From positions 33,456 to 97,455 of the forward strand of contig NZ_JADNGN010000003.1 in NCBI RefSeq assembly GCF_015553355.1: a DNA stretch of 64,000 nucleotides. Direction: 5' to 3'. The position numbers were made by a program, and so were the translations under genes. Numbering within the stretch: the stretch's first letter is position 1; every line of letters begins with the position of its first letter. The notes below the pieces were generated by a model, which searched no databases, had not been told where the DNA came from, and worked only from the letters and a program-made list of their open reading frames with translations. The stretch comes from Collinsella aerofaciens. Lineage in GTDB: Bacteria; Actinomycetota; Coriobacteriia; Coriobacteriales; Coriobacteriaceae. This document shows positions 8,084 through 16,727 of this stretch, piece after piece.

Positions 8084-8243
8084 TTGGTTCCTAACATCGA
8101 GGTATTTCCGACAAACTGTAGCGCGAACAGGCGAGATTATCACTACACCCCACTAAAGCAGGGGGTATTTTTCTCAAAAAAGTGATGATTGGAGCTGTGC
8201 GGGCGTTCATTTTTGACGCGCACGGGTCTGATACAATTTGTTC

Positions 8244-8258
8244 GTTACTGTTTGAATG
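8244..8258 (+). promoter_or_regulatory. Shared 15-bp box upstream of the DeoR gene
   Basis: GTTACTGTTTGAATG occurs here and, identically, at 31618-31632 upstream of lacA. A shorter form, TGTTTGAATG, is at 29753-29762 upstream of lacF. It is a candidate operator of the DeoR-family regulator that follows 31 bases later. Confidence 0.5.
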
Positions 8259-8289
8259 ATATGCACGCATAGAACGGCGAGGATTCATC

Positions 8290-9054
8290 GTGATTAAGGC
8301 AGAGCGACAGGATAGGGTTCGCCAGCTGCTCGATGAGCAGGGCACGGTTTCGGTTAAGGAGATTTCGGATGCGTTAGGTGTCTCGGACATGACGATCCGT
8401 CGCGACCTTGAGGAGCTTGCGAGCCTAGGCGAGATCGAGCGCGTGCACGGCGGCGCCCGTAGTGCGCAGAGTCGCCCGCACGCTATGTTGCGCCATGAGT
8501 ATTCGCACAGTGAAAAGCGCACTAAGCATGCCGAGGAAAAGCTGCAGATCGCGCGCCGCGCCGTTGGGCTCATCGAGGAGGGCTCGACCATCTTTTTGGG
8601 GACGGGCACTACAGTTGAGCAGATGGCCTCGATGCTGCCGGCGTGCCGCCTACGCATCGTGACTAATTCGCTTTCGGTGTTTAATCTGCTCGAGGCGCGC
8701 GAAGACTGCGACCTGTGTCTCGTGGGCGGTATGTACCGTCGCCGCACTGCCGCCTTTGTGGGCCCCACGGCCGAGGACACCTTGCGCGCACTGGGGATCG
8801 ACGCAGCCTTTATCGGCGCAAACGGCATTCTGGACGGCGACGTGTCTACGTCTAACATGGAAGAGGGCCGCATCCAGCAGCTCGCCTTTAGCAAGGCCGA
8901 TTCACGCTACCTCATCGCCGACTCCAGCAAGATCGGCAAGCGCGACTTCTACACCTTCTGCCGCCTGGACAGTTTGGACGCCGTGGTGTGCGAGCCGGGT
9001 ATCGCCGCCGAGGATCGTGTCGCCATCGAGGAGCACACGCAGGTCATTTGCTAG
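8290..9054 (+). CDS. DeoR-family regulator, possibly LacR of the lac genes
   Basis: A 254-residue DeoR/GlpR regulator. The N-terminal helix-turn-helix (RQDRVRQLLDEQGTVSVKEI..MTIRRDLEEL) is followed by a sugar-phosphate-binding domain with GTGTT, NSLSVFNLLE and GGMYRRRTAAFVGP. LacR of lactococci and staphylococci is in this family and responds to tagatose-6-phosphate. An identical 15-bp box precedes both this gene and lacA, which supports a lac role and autoregulation. The 3' half is duplicated as a fragment at 13222-13552. Start ATG 8290; the upstream ribosome site GGCGAGGA is acceptable. Confidence 0.85.
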   Translation: MIKAERQDRVRQLLDEQGTVSVKEISDALGVSDMTIRRDLEELASLGEIERVHGGARSAQSRPHAMLRHEYSHSEKRTKHAEEKLQIARRAVGLIEEGSTIFLGTGTTVEQMASMLPACRLRIVTNSLSVFNLLEAREDCDLCLVGGMYRRRTAAFVGPTAEDTLRALGIDAAFIGANGILDGDVSTSNMEEGRIQQLAFSKADSRYLIADSSKIGKRDFYTFCRLDSLDAVVCEPGIAAEDRVAIEEHTQVIC

Positions 9055-9173
9055 CTAGCGCTACGGGATTGCCAACAGGCGATGCGGGAGGACTTTTACC
9101 TCCTGTCATTGTGGAAACCAGCGCGTCAGCGCTACGCGATATGACGCGCAAATGAGGATTCCACTATCAAATC

Positions 9174-9230
9174 GTCTCAGCCTGTAACAGGTAGGGGTGA
9201 AACCACCAACCAGATGTTGCAGATTGAGAT
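9174..9230. repeat. 57-bp palindromic element, copy R1
   Basis: Begins GTCTCAGCCTGTAACA and ends TGTTGCAGATTGAGAT, the most diverged copy. It lies 80 bp before R2, between the convergent DeoR and GntR genes. Confidence 0.8.
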
Positions 9231-9253
9231 TTTTGACCCGGCCTATTCCGTTT

Positions 9254-9310
9254 GTCTCGATCTGTAACGGTTAGGACTTAAAAACTCGGCTACGTGTTAC
9301 AGATCGAGAC
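9254..9310. repeat. 57-bp palindromic element, copy R2
   Basis: TCTCGATCTGTAAC at the left and GTTACAGATCGAGA at the right are perfect inverse complements, with TTAGG and CGGCTA segments inside. It is preceded by the shared flank CCTATTCCGTTT. Confidence 0.9.
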
Positions 9311-9325
9311 AAAAGAAAAAGAACA

Positions 9326-10045
9326 TTAGGACTTGAAAATAAAGTTTTGATAAGGGATTCGCCCAGTTAAGACGGTGCGGCAGACAATTGAGATTAGTTT
9401 GCCTCCGGAGTCGTAAGCATAATGAGTCAGCTCGATGACCGGAAGTTTTGCAACACCATAATTACTGGCTTCGGAATCGCTAAGCTGACGTGCTCTATAG
9501 CTTTCCCTAACAGATTGGATAGACTTGGACAAGTCGTCCATGATTCTGCTAAATGCCTGAAAATCTAACTGGTTATTCGGAACGCGCGACTTTGAAATGA
9601 AGAACGTATCAGCGCCTATGAAGCTGCCTTCAAGTTCGTAGGTCAATTCAAGACGCTGAATTTCATCGCGACTTTGACATCCAAATTGTTGGAGCATCAT
9701 TACGGAAATTGGACGACCTGATGTGAGGCCGCCGAAATGTTTGGTGATGGCATCCGGATCAACGCCATCGCAATGGCTTGCAAAGTCAAAGTCTAAAAGT
9801 GAATTGAGCTCGCTAACGCGTTTCGGTGCAACAAACGACCCCTTACCTTGGATTCGATAGATACTTCCACGACGCTCCAGCTCACTCATGGCAAGTCGGA
9901 CGGTTGTTCTGCTTACGGCGTATTCGTCGCAGAGTTCCATTTCTGTTGGAAGTTTATCGTCTGCTTGATATTCATCGACGATCTGCTTGAGCAGCGCGTC
10001 GGTGAGCTGTAAATAGAGTGGCCGTTTTTCGTGTGTATCGAGCAT
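9326..10045 (-). CDS. GntR-family regulator with UTRA domain
   Basis: A 239-residue regulator. It has an N-terminal winged helix ([31 protein letters not shown]), a wing [15 protein letters not shown], and a UTRA ligand domain ending [14 protein letters not shown]. The start ATG 10045 is chosen because GAGG lies five bases upstream; ATG 10063 is the alternative. It follows the TIM-barrel-like gene at 10118-11038 on the same strand, so the pair is probably one operon. The Lac-family PTS at 11395 is divergent, and this regulator probably controls both. Confidence 0.85.
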   Translation of the reverse strand: MLDTHEKRPLYLQLTDALLKQIVDEYQADDKLPTEMELCDEYAVSRTTVRLAMSELERRGSIYRIQGKGSFVAPKRVSELNSLLDFDFASHCDGVDPDAITKHFGGLTSGRPISVMMLQQFGCQSRDEIQRLELTYELEGSFIGADTFFISKSRVPNNQLDFQAFSRIMDDLSKSIQSVRESYRARQLSDSEASNYGVAKLPVIELTHYAYDSGGKLISIVCRTVLTGRIPYQNFIFKS

Positions 10046-10117
10046 TAGAGCCTCAGTTTGCATGTTGGTTATACCTGATGGTTGCCTCAGTCGGGATGTA
10101 GCGTGGGCAAGGTAACC

Positions 10118-11038
10118 TTAACGTATCACAGAGCGGCTCAGCATGACGATCTGATGCCTGTATCCACGAAGGGCTTGTCCGAGCGTGAAGATATTCTGGG
10201 GCAGGCAAATACCGTTCATGGAGTCCCCGATATGTTGGAGGTCAGCGCCGGCTGCTTTTGCTGCAAGGCCTATTTTCTTAATGGTCTCGCTGTCGCAGGA
10301 GTCTTGACTCGTCCCGTTCGCCGCCATGACGAGAACCTTCTCTTCAATTGACTTGCCTACGTTGTGGGATCGTACAAAGTCTACGATGGCGCGCAGGTCT
10401 GCTTCTTGGAAGCAAGGGACGGTGTAGGGGGCTGGCACGAGAAGGATATCGACGCCGAGGTCAACAAACTTGCGCGCAATTTCGAGCGTCATGACAGGTT
10501 CCGCAACGCCCGCTCCATGCATTTTTCCGGCTATGACCAGGCCATTGAAATGCTCTTTGGAGAGTTTAATCGAATGGGCGATTGCATCGTTGGAGACGCC
10601 GGTTCCAGGGTTGCCCGTCAGGCAGATGAAATCAAATCCGAGTTCGTTAGCCTTTTCTAAGGTCTTGGGAGAGACGCGACGACCCATGGGGATTTCCGTT
10701 CGGGATTCAGACATCTCTGCCTCGTTATCAACTGGCTCCAGATTGACGCCAATGGGCCTTCCGCATGCTCGCTTCACCCAAGTGACCGGGTTTTCATTGA
10801 GATCATCTGGAATACCGGCAATAACTGGATCGAACACATCGAGCGCGTTAAACAGAAGTAGGTCGGCACCTGCGGCACGTTCGATTTCTGCATTAGTAAC
10901 GCCGCCGAGAAATTGGGAAGAGGGTACGTTTTCCGCCATGATGGTACGTCCCTCGGAAGCCAGAATTGCCTGCTTTAGATCCATGGGTGACGTGGCGGCA
11001 AAATCGGATGCGGACATGTTCAGTAATCGTTTGGGCAT
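10118..11038 (-). CDS. Conserved TIM-barrel-like protein (DUF7916/PEP-phosphonomutase-like), function unknown
   Basis: 306 residues beginning MPKRLLNMSASDFAATS. Segments such as ASEGRTIMAENVP, GADLLLFNALDVFDP, GRPIGVNLEPVD, FICLTGNPGTGVSN and GADLQHIGDSM suggest a phosphate-binding beta/alpha barrel. I recall a family with this opening, annotated variously as DUF7916 or PEP phosphonomutase-like, found beside cellobiose/lactose-type PTS genes; that name is from memory. No catalytic residue can be assigned with confidence. It is divergent from the PTS permease gene at 11395 and co-directional with the GntR gene. A role in using the sugar-phosphate imported by that PTS is an inference. Confidence 0.7.
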   Translation of the reverse strand: MPKRLLNMSASDFAATSPMDLKQAILASEGRTIMAENVPSSQFLGGVTNAEIERAAGADLLLFNALDVFDPVIAGIPDDLNENPVTWVKRACGRPIGVNLEPVDNEAEMSESRTEIPMGRRVSPKTLEKANELGFDFICLTGNPGTGVSNDAIAHSIKLSKEHFNGLVIAGKMHGAGVAEPVMTLEIARKFVDLGVDILLVPAPYTVPCFQEADLRAIVDFVRSHNVGKSIEEKVLVMAANGTSQDSCDSETIKKIGLAAKAAGADLQHIGDSMNGICLPQNIFTLGQALRGYRHQIVMLSRSVIR

Positions 11039-11394
11039 TGTTACTTCCTTTGACTAGAACGACAGGCTTGTGACATTGTCTCTAATATTGTTACAACAAT
11101 ATATTCAATATGTTATATCCAATCGGTGAACGGTTGCAAGCTTATTGTACTGTTTGGAAAAAATAGCCTTTAGCTGGGAAAACCTTATATTAATCAACTA
11201 CCGTTCACCGAATAAGTATTTGAATTCTTGACATATCGACAAAGCGGAAAAAGAATTGGTTATGACAAATCGCGCAAATGATATTACATTTCGCACGAGA
11301 ACGTATTCACTTACATACGTGGATACAAACGGGGACGACGACGGTTGAGTCCGGATAAATCGTTGTGTGCCCGGGAATCATGAAAGGATGTGTT
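11039..11394. promoter_or_regulatory. Divergent regulatory gap between the unknown gene and PTS permease 1
   Basis: 356 AT-rich bases without a gene. GTGAACGGT at 11126-11134 and its inverse ACCGTTCAC at 11200-11208 form an inverted pair about 74 bases apart. ATTGTTACAACAATAT near 11087-11102 is a second near-palindrome and may be the GntR operator. The pair fits a looping or dual-promoter arrangement. Confidence 0.5.
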
Positions 11395-13089
11395 ATGGAC
11401 GCTATCGTCAAATTCCTTGAAAAACACCAGCCCCTCTTCGACAAAATCTCGAGGAACATTTATCTGGTGGCGATCAAGGATGGCTTTCTCTCGAATATGC
11501 CAATTGTGCTGTTCTCGAGCCTGTTCCTTCTTCTTTCGACGCTCCCTGCCTATGTAGGCATCACGCTTCCGTCTGAGGTGCTGGATTTCTTCAATAAAAT
11601 CTATGCATATACCATGGGGCTTCTTGGCATTATGGTGGCCGGCACCACGGCGAGCTCACTTGCCATGTCGATGAACCGTCGCATGCCTTCGGGCAAATCT
11701 CTCAACCCCACCTCGTGCATGGTTTGTGCCATGTGCGGCATGCTCTTGCTATCGGTGACGAACGATGTTGTCTCGATTGGCGGAGCAGATACATCTGTTT
11801 TTGAAACCGGCTATATGGGAACCAAGGGTTTTCTCGCTGCGTTCGTAGCCGCATTCTTGACCGTTAATATCTATAAGGTGTGCATTAGCCATAATGTGAC
11901 GATCAAGCTCCCCAAAGAGGTCCCTGGCTCTATTGCGCAGAGTTTTCGCGATATCTTTGCATTTGGGTTTTCGATCCTTGCGTGCGCTTTTATCGATCTT
12001 GCGAGCCGCAAGCTGCTTGCTGTGCCGTTCGCCAATTTGGTATCCGCTCTCATCTCGCCGCTGTTCTCCGCGGTCGACACCTATCCTGGCATGGCGCTTA
12101 TCGAAGGCGCCGTCGCACTTTTCCAATTTATGGGTATCCACGGTGCTTCGGTTGTCATGAGTCCGATCAATGCTGCGCTCTACGGCAATACCGTTACCAA
12201 TCTTGAGGTTTTCCAAGCAGGTGGACACCCGTCAATTGCTCTCACGCAGGACTTTACAAGCTTCATCGGCGGTCTGGGCGGTTCTGGCTGCACGTTCATC
12301 GTTCCTATTATCCTGATCATGTTTATGCGCTCCAAGCAGCTTAAAGCCATGGGCAAGGCATCGATTATCCCGGTGATTTTTGGAGTTAACGAGCCCGTTA
12401 TCTTCGGTATGCCGATTGTTCTCAATCCCTATATGTTCGTGCCCTTCCTAGTGGCTCCTATGGTCAACGCCATTATCGGTAAATTTTTCATTGACGTCAT
12501 TGGAATGAACGCCCCCATGTATACCATGCCGTGGGCGCTTCCCGGCCCAATTGGTGCGTTCCTCACCACGGGTCTCGATCTGCGTTCTCTCGTATTGATG
12601 GCAGTGCTGTTGGTCGTTGACTTTGTGATTTACTATCCGTTCTGCAAGGCGTATGACCATCAGCTTTGTTTGGAAGAGTCTGCAAAGGAGACTGCAGGAA
12701 ACTCGGATGCAGATGCTATTGCCGAACAGGAAAATGTCGCAAAAGCTCTCGAGGCGGTAAAGGACAAGGCGGAGCAGATCCGCGTGCTTGTGCTTTGCCA
12801 GGGTGCCGGCACTTCGACTCTCTTGGCAAATGCTCTTCGCGAAGGTGCCGCTGCTAAGGGTATCGATTTGGTTTCTCAGTCCGGTGCGTACGGAAGCCAC
12901 TATGAGACGATGGATCAGTACAACGTGATTGTTCTGGCGCCCCAGGCACGCATGTACTATGACGCTATGAAGGCCGATACCGATCGCCTTGGAATTAAAC
13001 TGCTCACCACAAGGGGCAAGGAGTATATCGACCTTACCAACGATCCCGAAGGTGCAATTGACTGGATCGTTCAGGAGCTGGCCAAATAG
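11395..13089 (+). CDS. PTS permease IIC-IIB, lactose/cellobiose family (system 1)
   Basis: 564 residues. The IIC membrane domain spans about residues 1-420, with the family segments KEVPGSIAQSFRDIF, HGASVVMSP and VNEPVIFGMPIVLNP. A charged linker follows, then a IIB domain beginning VLVLCQGAGTSTLLAN with the phospho-cysteine. It transports and phosphorylates a beta-glycoside or galactoside. Start ATG 11395 has GAAAGGA upstream. Unlike the other three systems it has no LacG-type hydrolase; its partners are a GntR regulator and the unknown barrel protein, so its substrate may differ. No IIA gene is adjacent. Confidence 0.9.
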   Translation: MDAIVKFLEKHQPLFDKISRNIYLVAIKDGFLSNMPIVLFSSLFLLLSTLPAYVGITLPSEVLDFFNKIYAYTMGLLGIMVAGTTASSLAMSMNRRMPSGKSLNPTSCMVCAMCGMLLLSVTNDVVSIGGADTSVFETGYMGTKGFLAAFVAAFLTVNIYKVCISHNVTIKLPKEVPGSIAQSFRDIFAFGFSILACAFIDLASRKLLAVPFANLVSALISPLFSAVDTYPGMALIEGAVALFQFMGIHGASVVMSPINAALYGNTVTNLEVFQAGGHPSIALTQDFTSFIGGLGGSGCTFIVPIILIMFMRSKQLKAMGKASIIPVIFGVNEPVIFGMPIVLNPYMFVPFLVAPMVNAIIGKFFIDVIGMNAPMYTMPWALPGPIGAFLTTGLDLRSLVLMAVLLVVDFVIYYPFCKAYDHQLCLEESAKETAGNSDADAIAEQENVAKALEAVKDKAEQIRVLVLCQGAGTSTLLANALREGAAAKGIDLVSQSGAYGSHYETMDQYNVIVLAPQARMYYDAMKADTDRLGIKLLTTRGKEYIDLTNDPEGAIDWIVQELAK

Positions 13090-13124
13090 TGGATGCACTC
13101 CGTCGTTGATTCGTCGGTGTATAG

Positions 13125-13164
13125 TACGGCCCCGCAGCTTATTGAGCTGCGGGGCCGTATTTCG
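13125..13164 (+). terminator. Terminator after PTS permease 1
   Basis: ACGGCCCCGCAGCT (13126-13139) pairs with AGCTGCGGGGCCGT (13145-13158), followed by ATTTCGTT. Confidence 0.8.
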
Positions 13165-13221
13165 TTGAGTATCTAATTGAGACAATGAGCGCAACCGTCG
13201 TGAGATCGCATTGGCGCTCTC

Positions 13222-13552
13222 CGAGTCACCGACAAACTGCCTTCCATCTATGTGACCAATTCGCTTTCGGCCTTTAGCCTGCTCGAGGCGCGCGAGGGCT
13301 GCGAGCTGTGCCTGGTGGGCGGCATGTACCGCCGCCGCACCGCCGCTTTTGTGGGACCAACGGCCGAGGATGCCCTGCGCGCACTAGGGATTGACACGGC
13401 GTTTATCGGTGCCAACGGCATTCTGGACGGCGACGTGTCCACGTCTAACATGGAAGAGGGCCGCATCCAGCAGCTCGCCTTTAGCAAGGCCGACTCGCGC
13501 TACCTCATCGCCGACTCCAGCAAGATCGGCAAGCGCGACTTCTACACCTTCT
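13222..13552 (+). pseudogene. Fragment of the DeoR-family gene (C-terminal domain)
   Basis: From about codon LP at 13237 to CRR near 13555, this sequence encodes TNSLSAFSLLEAREGCELC and onward, matching residues about 120-230 of the regulator at 8290-9054. From about 13430 to 13552 the DNA is almost identical to 8810-8963. There is no helix-turn-helix part and the 3' end runs into unrelated sequence. Fragment and parent are in the same orientation and flank the GntR-unknown-PTS1 segment. A GTG at 13252 could start a 109-residue product, but a functional protein is unlikely. Confidence 0.85.
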
Positions 13553-13629
13553 GCCGGCGCAGGGGTACCGCTTTAAAATGACGAGTAAATAACTTTGGGC
13601 AACAAGGATGAGGCTATTCTGAGATATGA

Positions 13630-14862
13630 CTAGACTCCGTATTTCGTCTTTATGTCCCTTGAGAATGAATCGTAGTCTTCATAGAGCCCTTCTCTGCTTT
13701 CATCCTCGGCGTGGTTTACACGTTCAAGGAGCTTATCCTTTGGAGCCTCTTTTGTTATTGCGGCCTCGCCATCGGGTATTGTGGCTTGCAAGAATAGTTC
13801 TAGAGCATGGACGTCTTTGAGTATGTAGCCCGTCGAACGACCCGCTCCTGTTTTTTCGATTGCGCTGCAACTAACAAGCTGGCCGAGGGTTCGTTTAATG
13901 GTTACCTCGCTGATATCGGGGCAGTTGGACCGGATGTCGGATTTCTTAATGACGCCGGGTCTCTGTTGAAATAGAACAGCGATGCGCGCTTGCTTCGACA
14001 TGGGACGAGTGCTTGATTCAATTAAGGTACGCTGCTCGAGCTGTCGGTAGGCGGCCAGGGTTGTTCCGAGCATGAAACGGATAAAGGGTACTTCGGTGTT
14101 TTGATTTTCATTCCATCCAGTGGAGCTTGCAGCGAGGGCGTTGTAGTAGAGCGCCTCGTTGTCTTCAATAAGTCGTTCGATGCTGATGTAACGCGCAACG
14201 TCGTATCCAGTCTTTTCGAGTAGCAGCGTTGTAAGGAGCCGGCTCATCCTGCCATTGCCATCGTTGAAGGGATGAATGCTAACAAAATCGAAGATAAAGC
14301 GGAGCGATATAAGGAGGGGATCGCAAACTTGGCGAGATAAAGCATCGTTGAGGGACTGGCAGGCTTCTTTAATAAGTCCCGGGGTTGCTAGAGCCGAAGG
14401 GGGCCTAAAGCGCACAAATCGATTACCTTGATCGTCAATGGAGACGATTTCGTTATCGCTATCTTTCCAATGGCCTCCATACGAGATTGCCGTGTGCGCC
14501 ATGAGGTCACGATGCAACTGCAGAATGACCGATGGCGTTACGGGAATGGAATCGTGTTGCTCGTGAATAAGCGACAGCACATCTCGGTATCCAGCGATTT
14601 CTTCCTCTGCGCGGGAGCTTGGCTTGGCGGAATACGCCATGATTGCTTTGAGTCTTTTTTGGGTGGTAACAATTCCTTCAAGTCCGTTGGAGGATTGGGT
14701 GCTTTGGATCTTAGCTTCCTCCATAAGGGACGATAGAAGCTCGGGTTTGACTTGACTCAGAACAAGCTGTCGGCCTTTATGCTCGCGTATCGAGAGGAGG
14801 AGGTTGGTGATTGGAGTTGCTTCGAGTTCCGCTGGGACTGTGGTGTAATCGAACTGGCGCAT
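13630..14862 (-). CDS. Fic family protein with N-terminal inhibitory helix
   Basis: A 410-residue Fic-domain protein. The core motif HPFNDGNGRMSR (family HPFx[D/E]GNGRxxR) marks an AMP/NMP-transferase that modifies target hydroxyls. An upstream SNGLEG matches the inhibitory motif (S/T)xxxE(G/N), placing it in the class with an intramolecular inhibitory helix. The C-terminal third contains a winged-helix-like stretch (KKSDIRSN..SEVTIKRTLGQL) and an acidic tail. AGGAG lies four bases before ATG 14862. A long inverted repeat covers the promoter, suggesting self-repression through the winged helix. It ends beside the DeoR fragment, a spot with signs of rearrangement. Confidence 0.88.
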   Translation of the reverse strand: MRQFDYTTVPAELEATPITNLLLSIREHKGRQLVLSQVKPELLSSLMEEAKIQSTQSSNGLEGIVTTQKRLKAIMAYSAKPSSRAEEEIAGYRDVLSLIHEQHDSIPVTPSVILQLHRDLMAHTAISYGGHWKDSDNEIVSIDDQGNRFVRFRPPSALATPGLIKEACQSLNDALSRQVCDPLLISLRFIFDFVSIHPFNDGNGRMSRLLTTLLLEKTGYDVARYISIERLIEDNEALYYNALAASSTGWNENQNTEVPFIRFMLGTTLAAYRQLEQRTLIESSTRPMSKQARIAVLFQQRPGVIKKSDIRSNCPDISEVTIKRTLGQLVSCSAIEKTGAGRSTGYILKDVHALELFLQATIPDGEAAITKEAPKDKLLERVNHAEDESREGLYEDYDSFSRDIKTKYGV

Positions 14863-14870
14863 GCGGCTCC

Positions 14871-14945
14871 TTTCGGTATCACGAACATACTTTCGATATC
14901 ATAATACCATTAAATGATACCGAAAATATGTTCGTGATACCGAAA
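14871..14945. promoter_or_regulatory. 32-bp inverted repeat upstream of fic, four half-sites
   Basis: The left arm (14871-14902) and right arm (14914-14945) are inverse complements with two mismatches, around an 11-base AT-rich loop. Each arm contains two copies of a TTCGGTATCA-like box. The repeat abuts the fic ribosome site, so a bound protein would block the promoter. Confidence 0.85.
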
Positions 14946-14999
14946 ACTAGAAACCATGCCTCATAACTGCTTGAGAAGTTCGGATTTGACTATCTTATT

Positions 15000-15056
15000 G
15001 TCTCGATCTGTAACAGTTAGACGGTTAAAAGTGGGCTACGTGTTACAGATTGAGAT
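15000..15056. repeat. 57-bp palindromic element, copy R3
   Basis: TCTCGATCTGTAACA and TGTTACAGATTGAGA ends around a centre containing TTAGACGG and GGGCTACG. R4 starts 80 bp later. Confidence 0.9.
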
Positions 15057-15079
15057 CTTTCAGCCCTGGTCGCCCGTTC

Positions 15080-15136
15080 GTCTAAATCTATAACAGTTAG
15101 GATTGAAAATCCCTGCTAGATGTTACAGATCGAGAT
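15080..15136. repeat. 57-bp palindromic element, copy R4
   Basis: Ends are TCTAAATCTATAACA and TGTTACAGATCGAGA. The flanks CGTTCG and TAAACGG extend the inverted repeat slightly. Confidence 0.85.
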
Positions 15137-15162
15137 AAACGGCCTGCTCGGGCTCACCAAAA

Positions 15163-15207
15163 ACAAAAAAGGCCGCATGCGAACCCGTGGGGGATTCGCA
15201 TGCGGCC
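15163..15207 (-). terminator. Terminator of the first LacG-like gene
   Basis: On the minus strand GGCCGCATGCGAA pairs with TTCGCATGCGGCC and is followed by TTTTTTGTTTTT. Confidence 0.85.
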
Positions 15208-15229
15208 GACAGGGGATACGCGGCTGAAG

Positions 15230-16651
15230 TTAGGCCATGAGCAGGCCGGTCTCCGCGACGTTCTTGTACCAGTACGCGCTCGCCTTGGGATAGCGCTTCT
15301 GGGTCTCAAAGTCGATGTAGAACAGGCCATAGCGCTTGTTATAGCCGTTGGTCCAGGAGAACTGGTCCTGCAGCGACCACACAAAGTAGCCGTCGACGTT
15401 CACGCCGCCGTCAATCGCCTTGAGGATCCATGCGAGATGCTGACGCATGTAGTCGATGCGAGGGGCGTCGTCGATAAAGCCGTCCTCGAAGTCGTCCTTA
15501 TAGCCCATGCCGTTCTCGGTGATGTAGATCTTCTTGTAGTTGGGGTAATCGTTCTTAATACGCAGCAGCAGGTCGTACAGGCCCTCGGGATAGATGATCC
15601 AGTCCCAATCGGTGGTGGGTATGCCTTCGCGCACGCATGACTCGCCCACGCCCTTGAGGAACCAGCGCGAGGAGCCCTTGTCGCCGGTGCCATTGTGGTT
15701 GATGTCGTTTTCGCCCTCGGCGGCACGCAGGAACTGGCACTTGTAGGTGTTGACGCCCAGGCAATCGTTGTAGGGGAGCGCGGCGGTCAGCGCGGCGATA
15801 TCCTCGTCACGAACGTCGAGCTCGCCGCCGGCGATATGGGCCAGCTTGGTCGCAGCCTCCATGGTATCGGCTGCATAGTGGCCGCGGAAGGTGGCGTCGA
15901 GTACCCAGCGGTTGTTGATGACGTCGGCCATGCGAGCTGCCTCGCAGTCGGCGGCGTTGTTGGGATCGAGGGGATACTTGGGCTCCAGGTTCTGGACAAT
16001 GCCGATCTCGCCCTCAAAGCCGCCCTCATGGAAGGCGACGACAGCCTTGGCGTGGGCCACCATCATGTTGTGCATGAGCTGGAAGGCCTTGTCCAGGCGG
16101 TACTTCTCGCCGTGCGGCCAGTTGCCGACGATAAAGCTGCCCTCGGCGGTCGCGGGAATCTCGTTAAACGTGAACCAGTGCTTGACCTCGGTGAACTCGG
16201 CAAAGCAGAACTTGGCGTACTCGACAAAGGCGTCGATCGTCGTGCGCGTCAGGAAGCCCTCGCCGCCGTTCTGGTAAAAGGCCTCGGGCGTATCGAAGTG
16301 ATCGAGCGTGACATAGGGGATAACGCCGGCCTTATTGCAGGTGGCAAAGAGCTCGTGATAGAAGGCAACACCCTCGGGGTTAATCTCACCAGTGCCGTTG
16401 GGGAAGATACGGCTCCAAGCGATGGAGACACGGATACCGTTGATGCCGAAGCGCTGGCACAGGTCGATATCGACCGGGTACTTGTTGTAGAAATCGCTTG
16501 CGGGGTCGGGGGAGAAGCGACCCTGAGCAGCCAGGAAATCGTCCCAGGGCACTTTGCCCTTGCCGTGCGTACGGGTCTCGCCCTCAACCTGGTAAGCAGC
16601 GGTGGCGCCGCCAAACACAAAGCCGTCGGGGAACTGCATGGGGTTGGTCAT
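15230..16651 (-). CDS. lacG: 6-phospho-beta-galactosidase (GH1), module 2
   Basis: A 473-residue GH1 enzyme with acid/base glutamate in TFNEIPAT and nucleophile in YITENGMGYKD. The phosphate-binding loop reads FSWTNGYNKRYG. The Ser, Lys and Tyr bind the 6-phosphate, and Trp at the position of LacG W429 is the mark of galactoside enzymes (6-P-beta-glucosidases have a small residue there). It follows the frameshifted PTS gene 16728-18504 on the same strand with a 76-base gap, making a permease-hydrolase operon under the LacI gene at 18780. AAAGGAT precedes ATG 16651. Confidence 0.88.
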   Translation of the reverse strand: MTNPMQFPDGFVFGGATAAYQVEGETRTHGKGKVPWDDFLAAQGRFSPDPASDFYNKYPVDIDLCQRFGINGIRVSIAWSRIFPNGTGEINPEGVAFYHELFATCNKAGVIPYVTLDHFDTPEAFYQNGGEGFLTRTTIDAFVEYAKFCFAEFTEVKHWFTFNEIPATAEGSFIVGNWPHGEKYRLDKAFQLMHNMMVAHAKAVVAFHEGGFEGEIGIVQNLEPKYPLDPNNAADCEAARMADVINNRWVLDATFRGHYAADTMEAATKLAHIAGGELDVRDEDIAALTAALPYNDCLGVNTYKCQFLRAAEGENDINHNGTGDKGSSRWFLKGVGESCVREGIPTTDWDWIIYPEGLYDLLLRIKNDYPNYKKIYITENGMGYKDDFEDGFIDDAPRIDYMRQHLAWILKAIDGGVNVDGYFVWSLQDQFSWTNGYNKRYGLFYIDFETQKRYPKASAYWYKNVAETGLLMA

Positions 16652-16727
16652 GAGTCATCCTTTCTGTGGGATACGAATAGGGAGAGGTGTCCGAACTGGG
16701 GATTCGGGCACCAACAGAGGGAGGTAA

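Noticed and set aside
13252-13581. Functional short DeoR-like protein
   Set aside because: It lacks the DNA-binding domain and the start of the effector domain, and its end is unrelated sequence; treated as a fragment.
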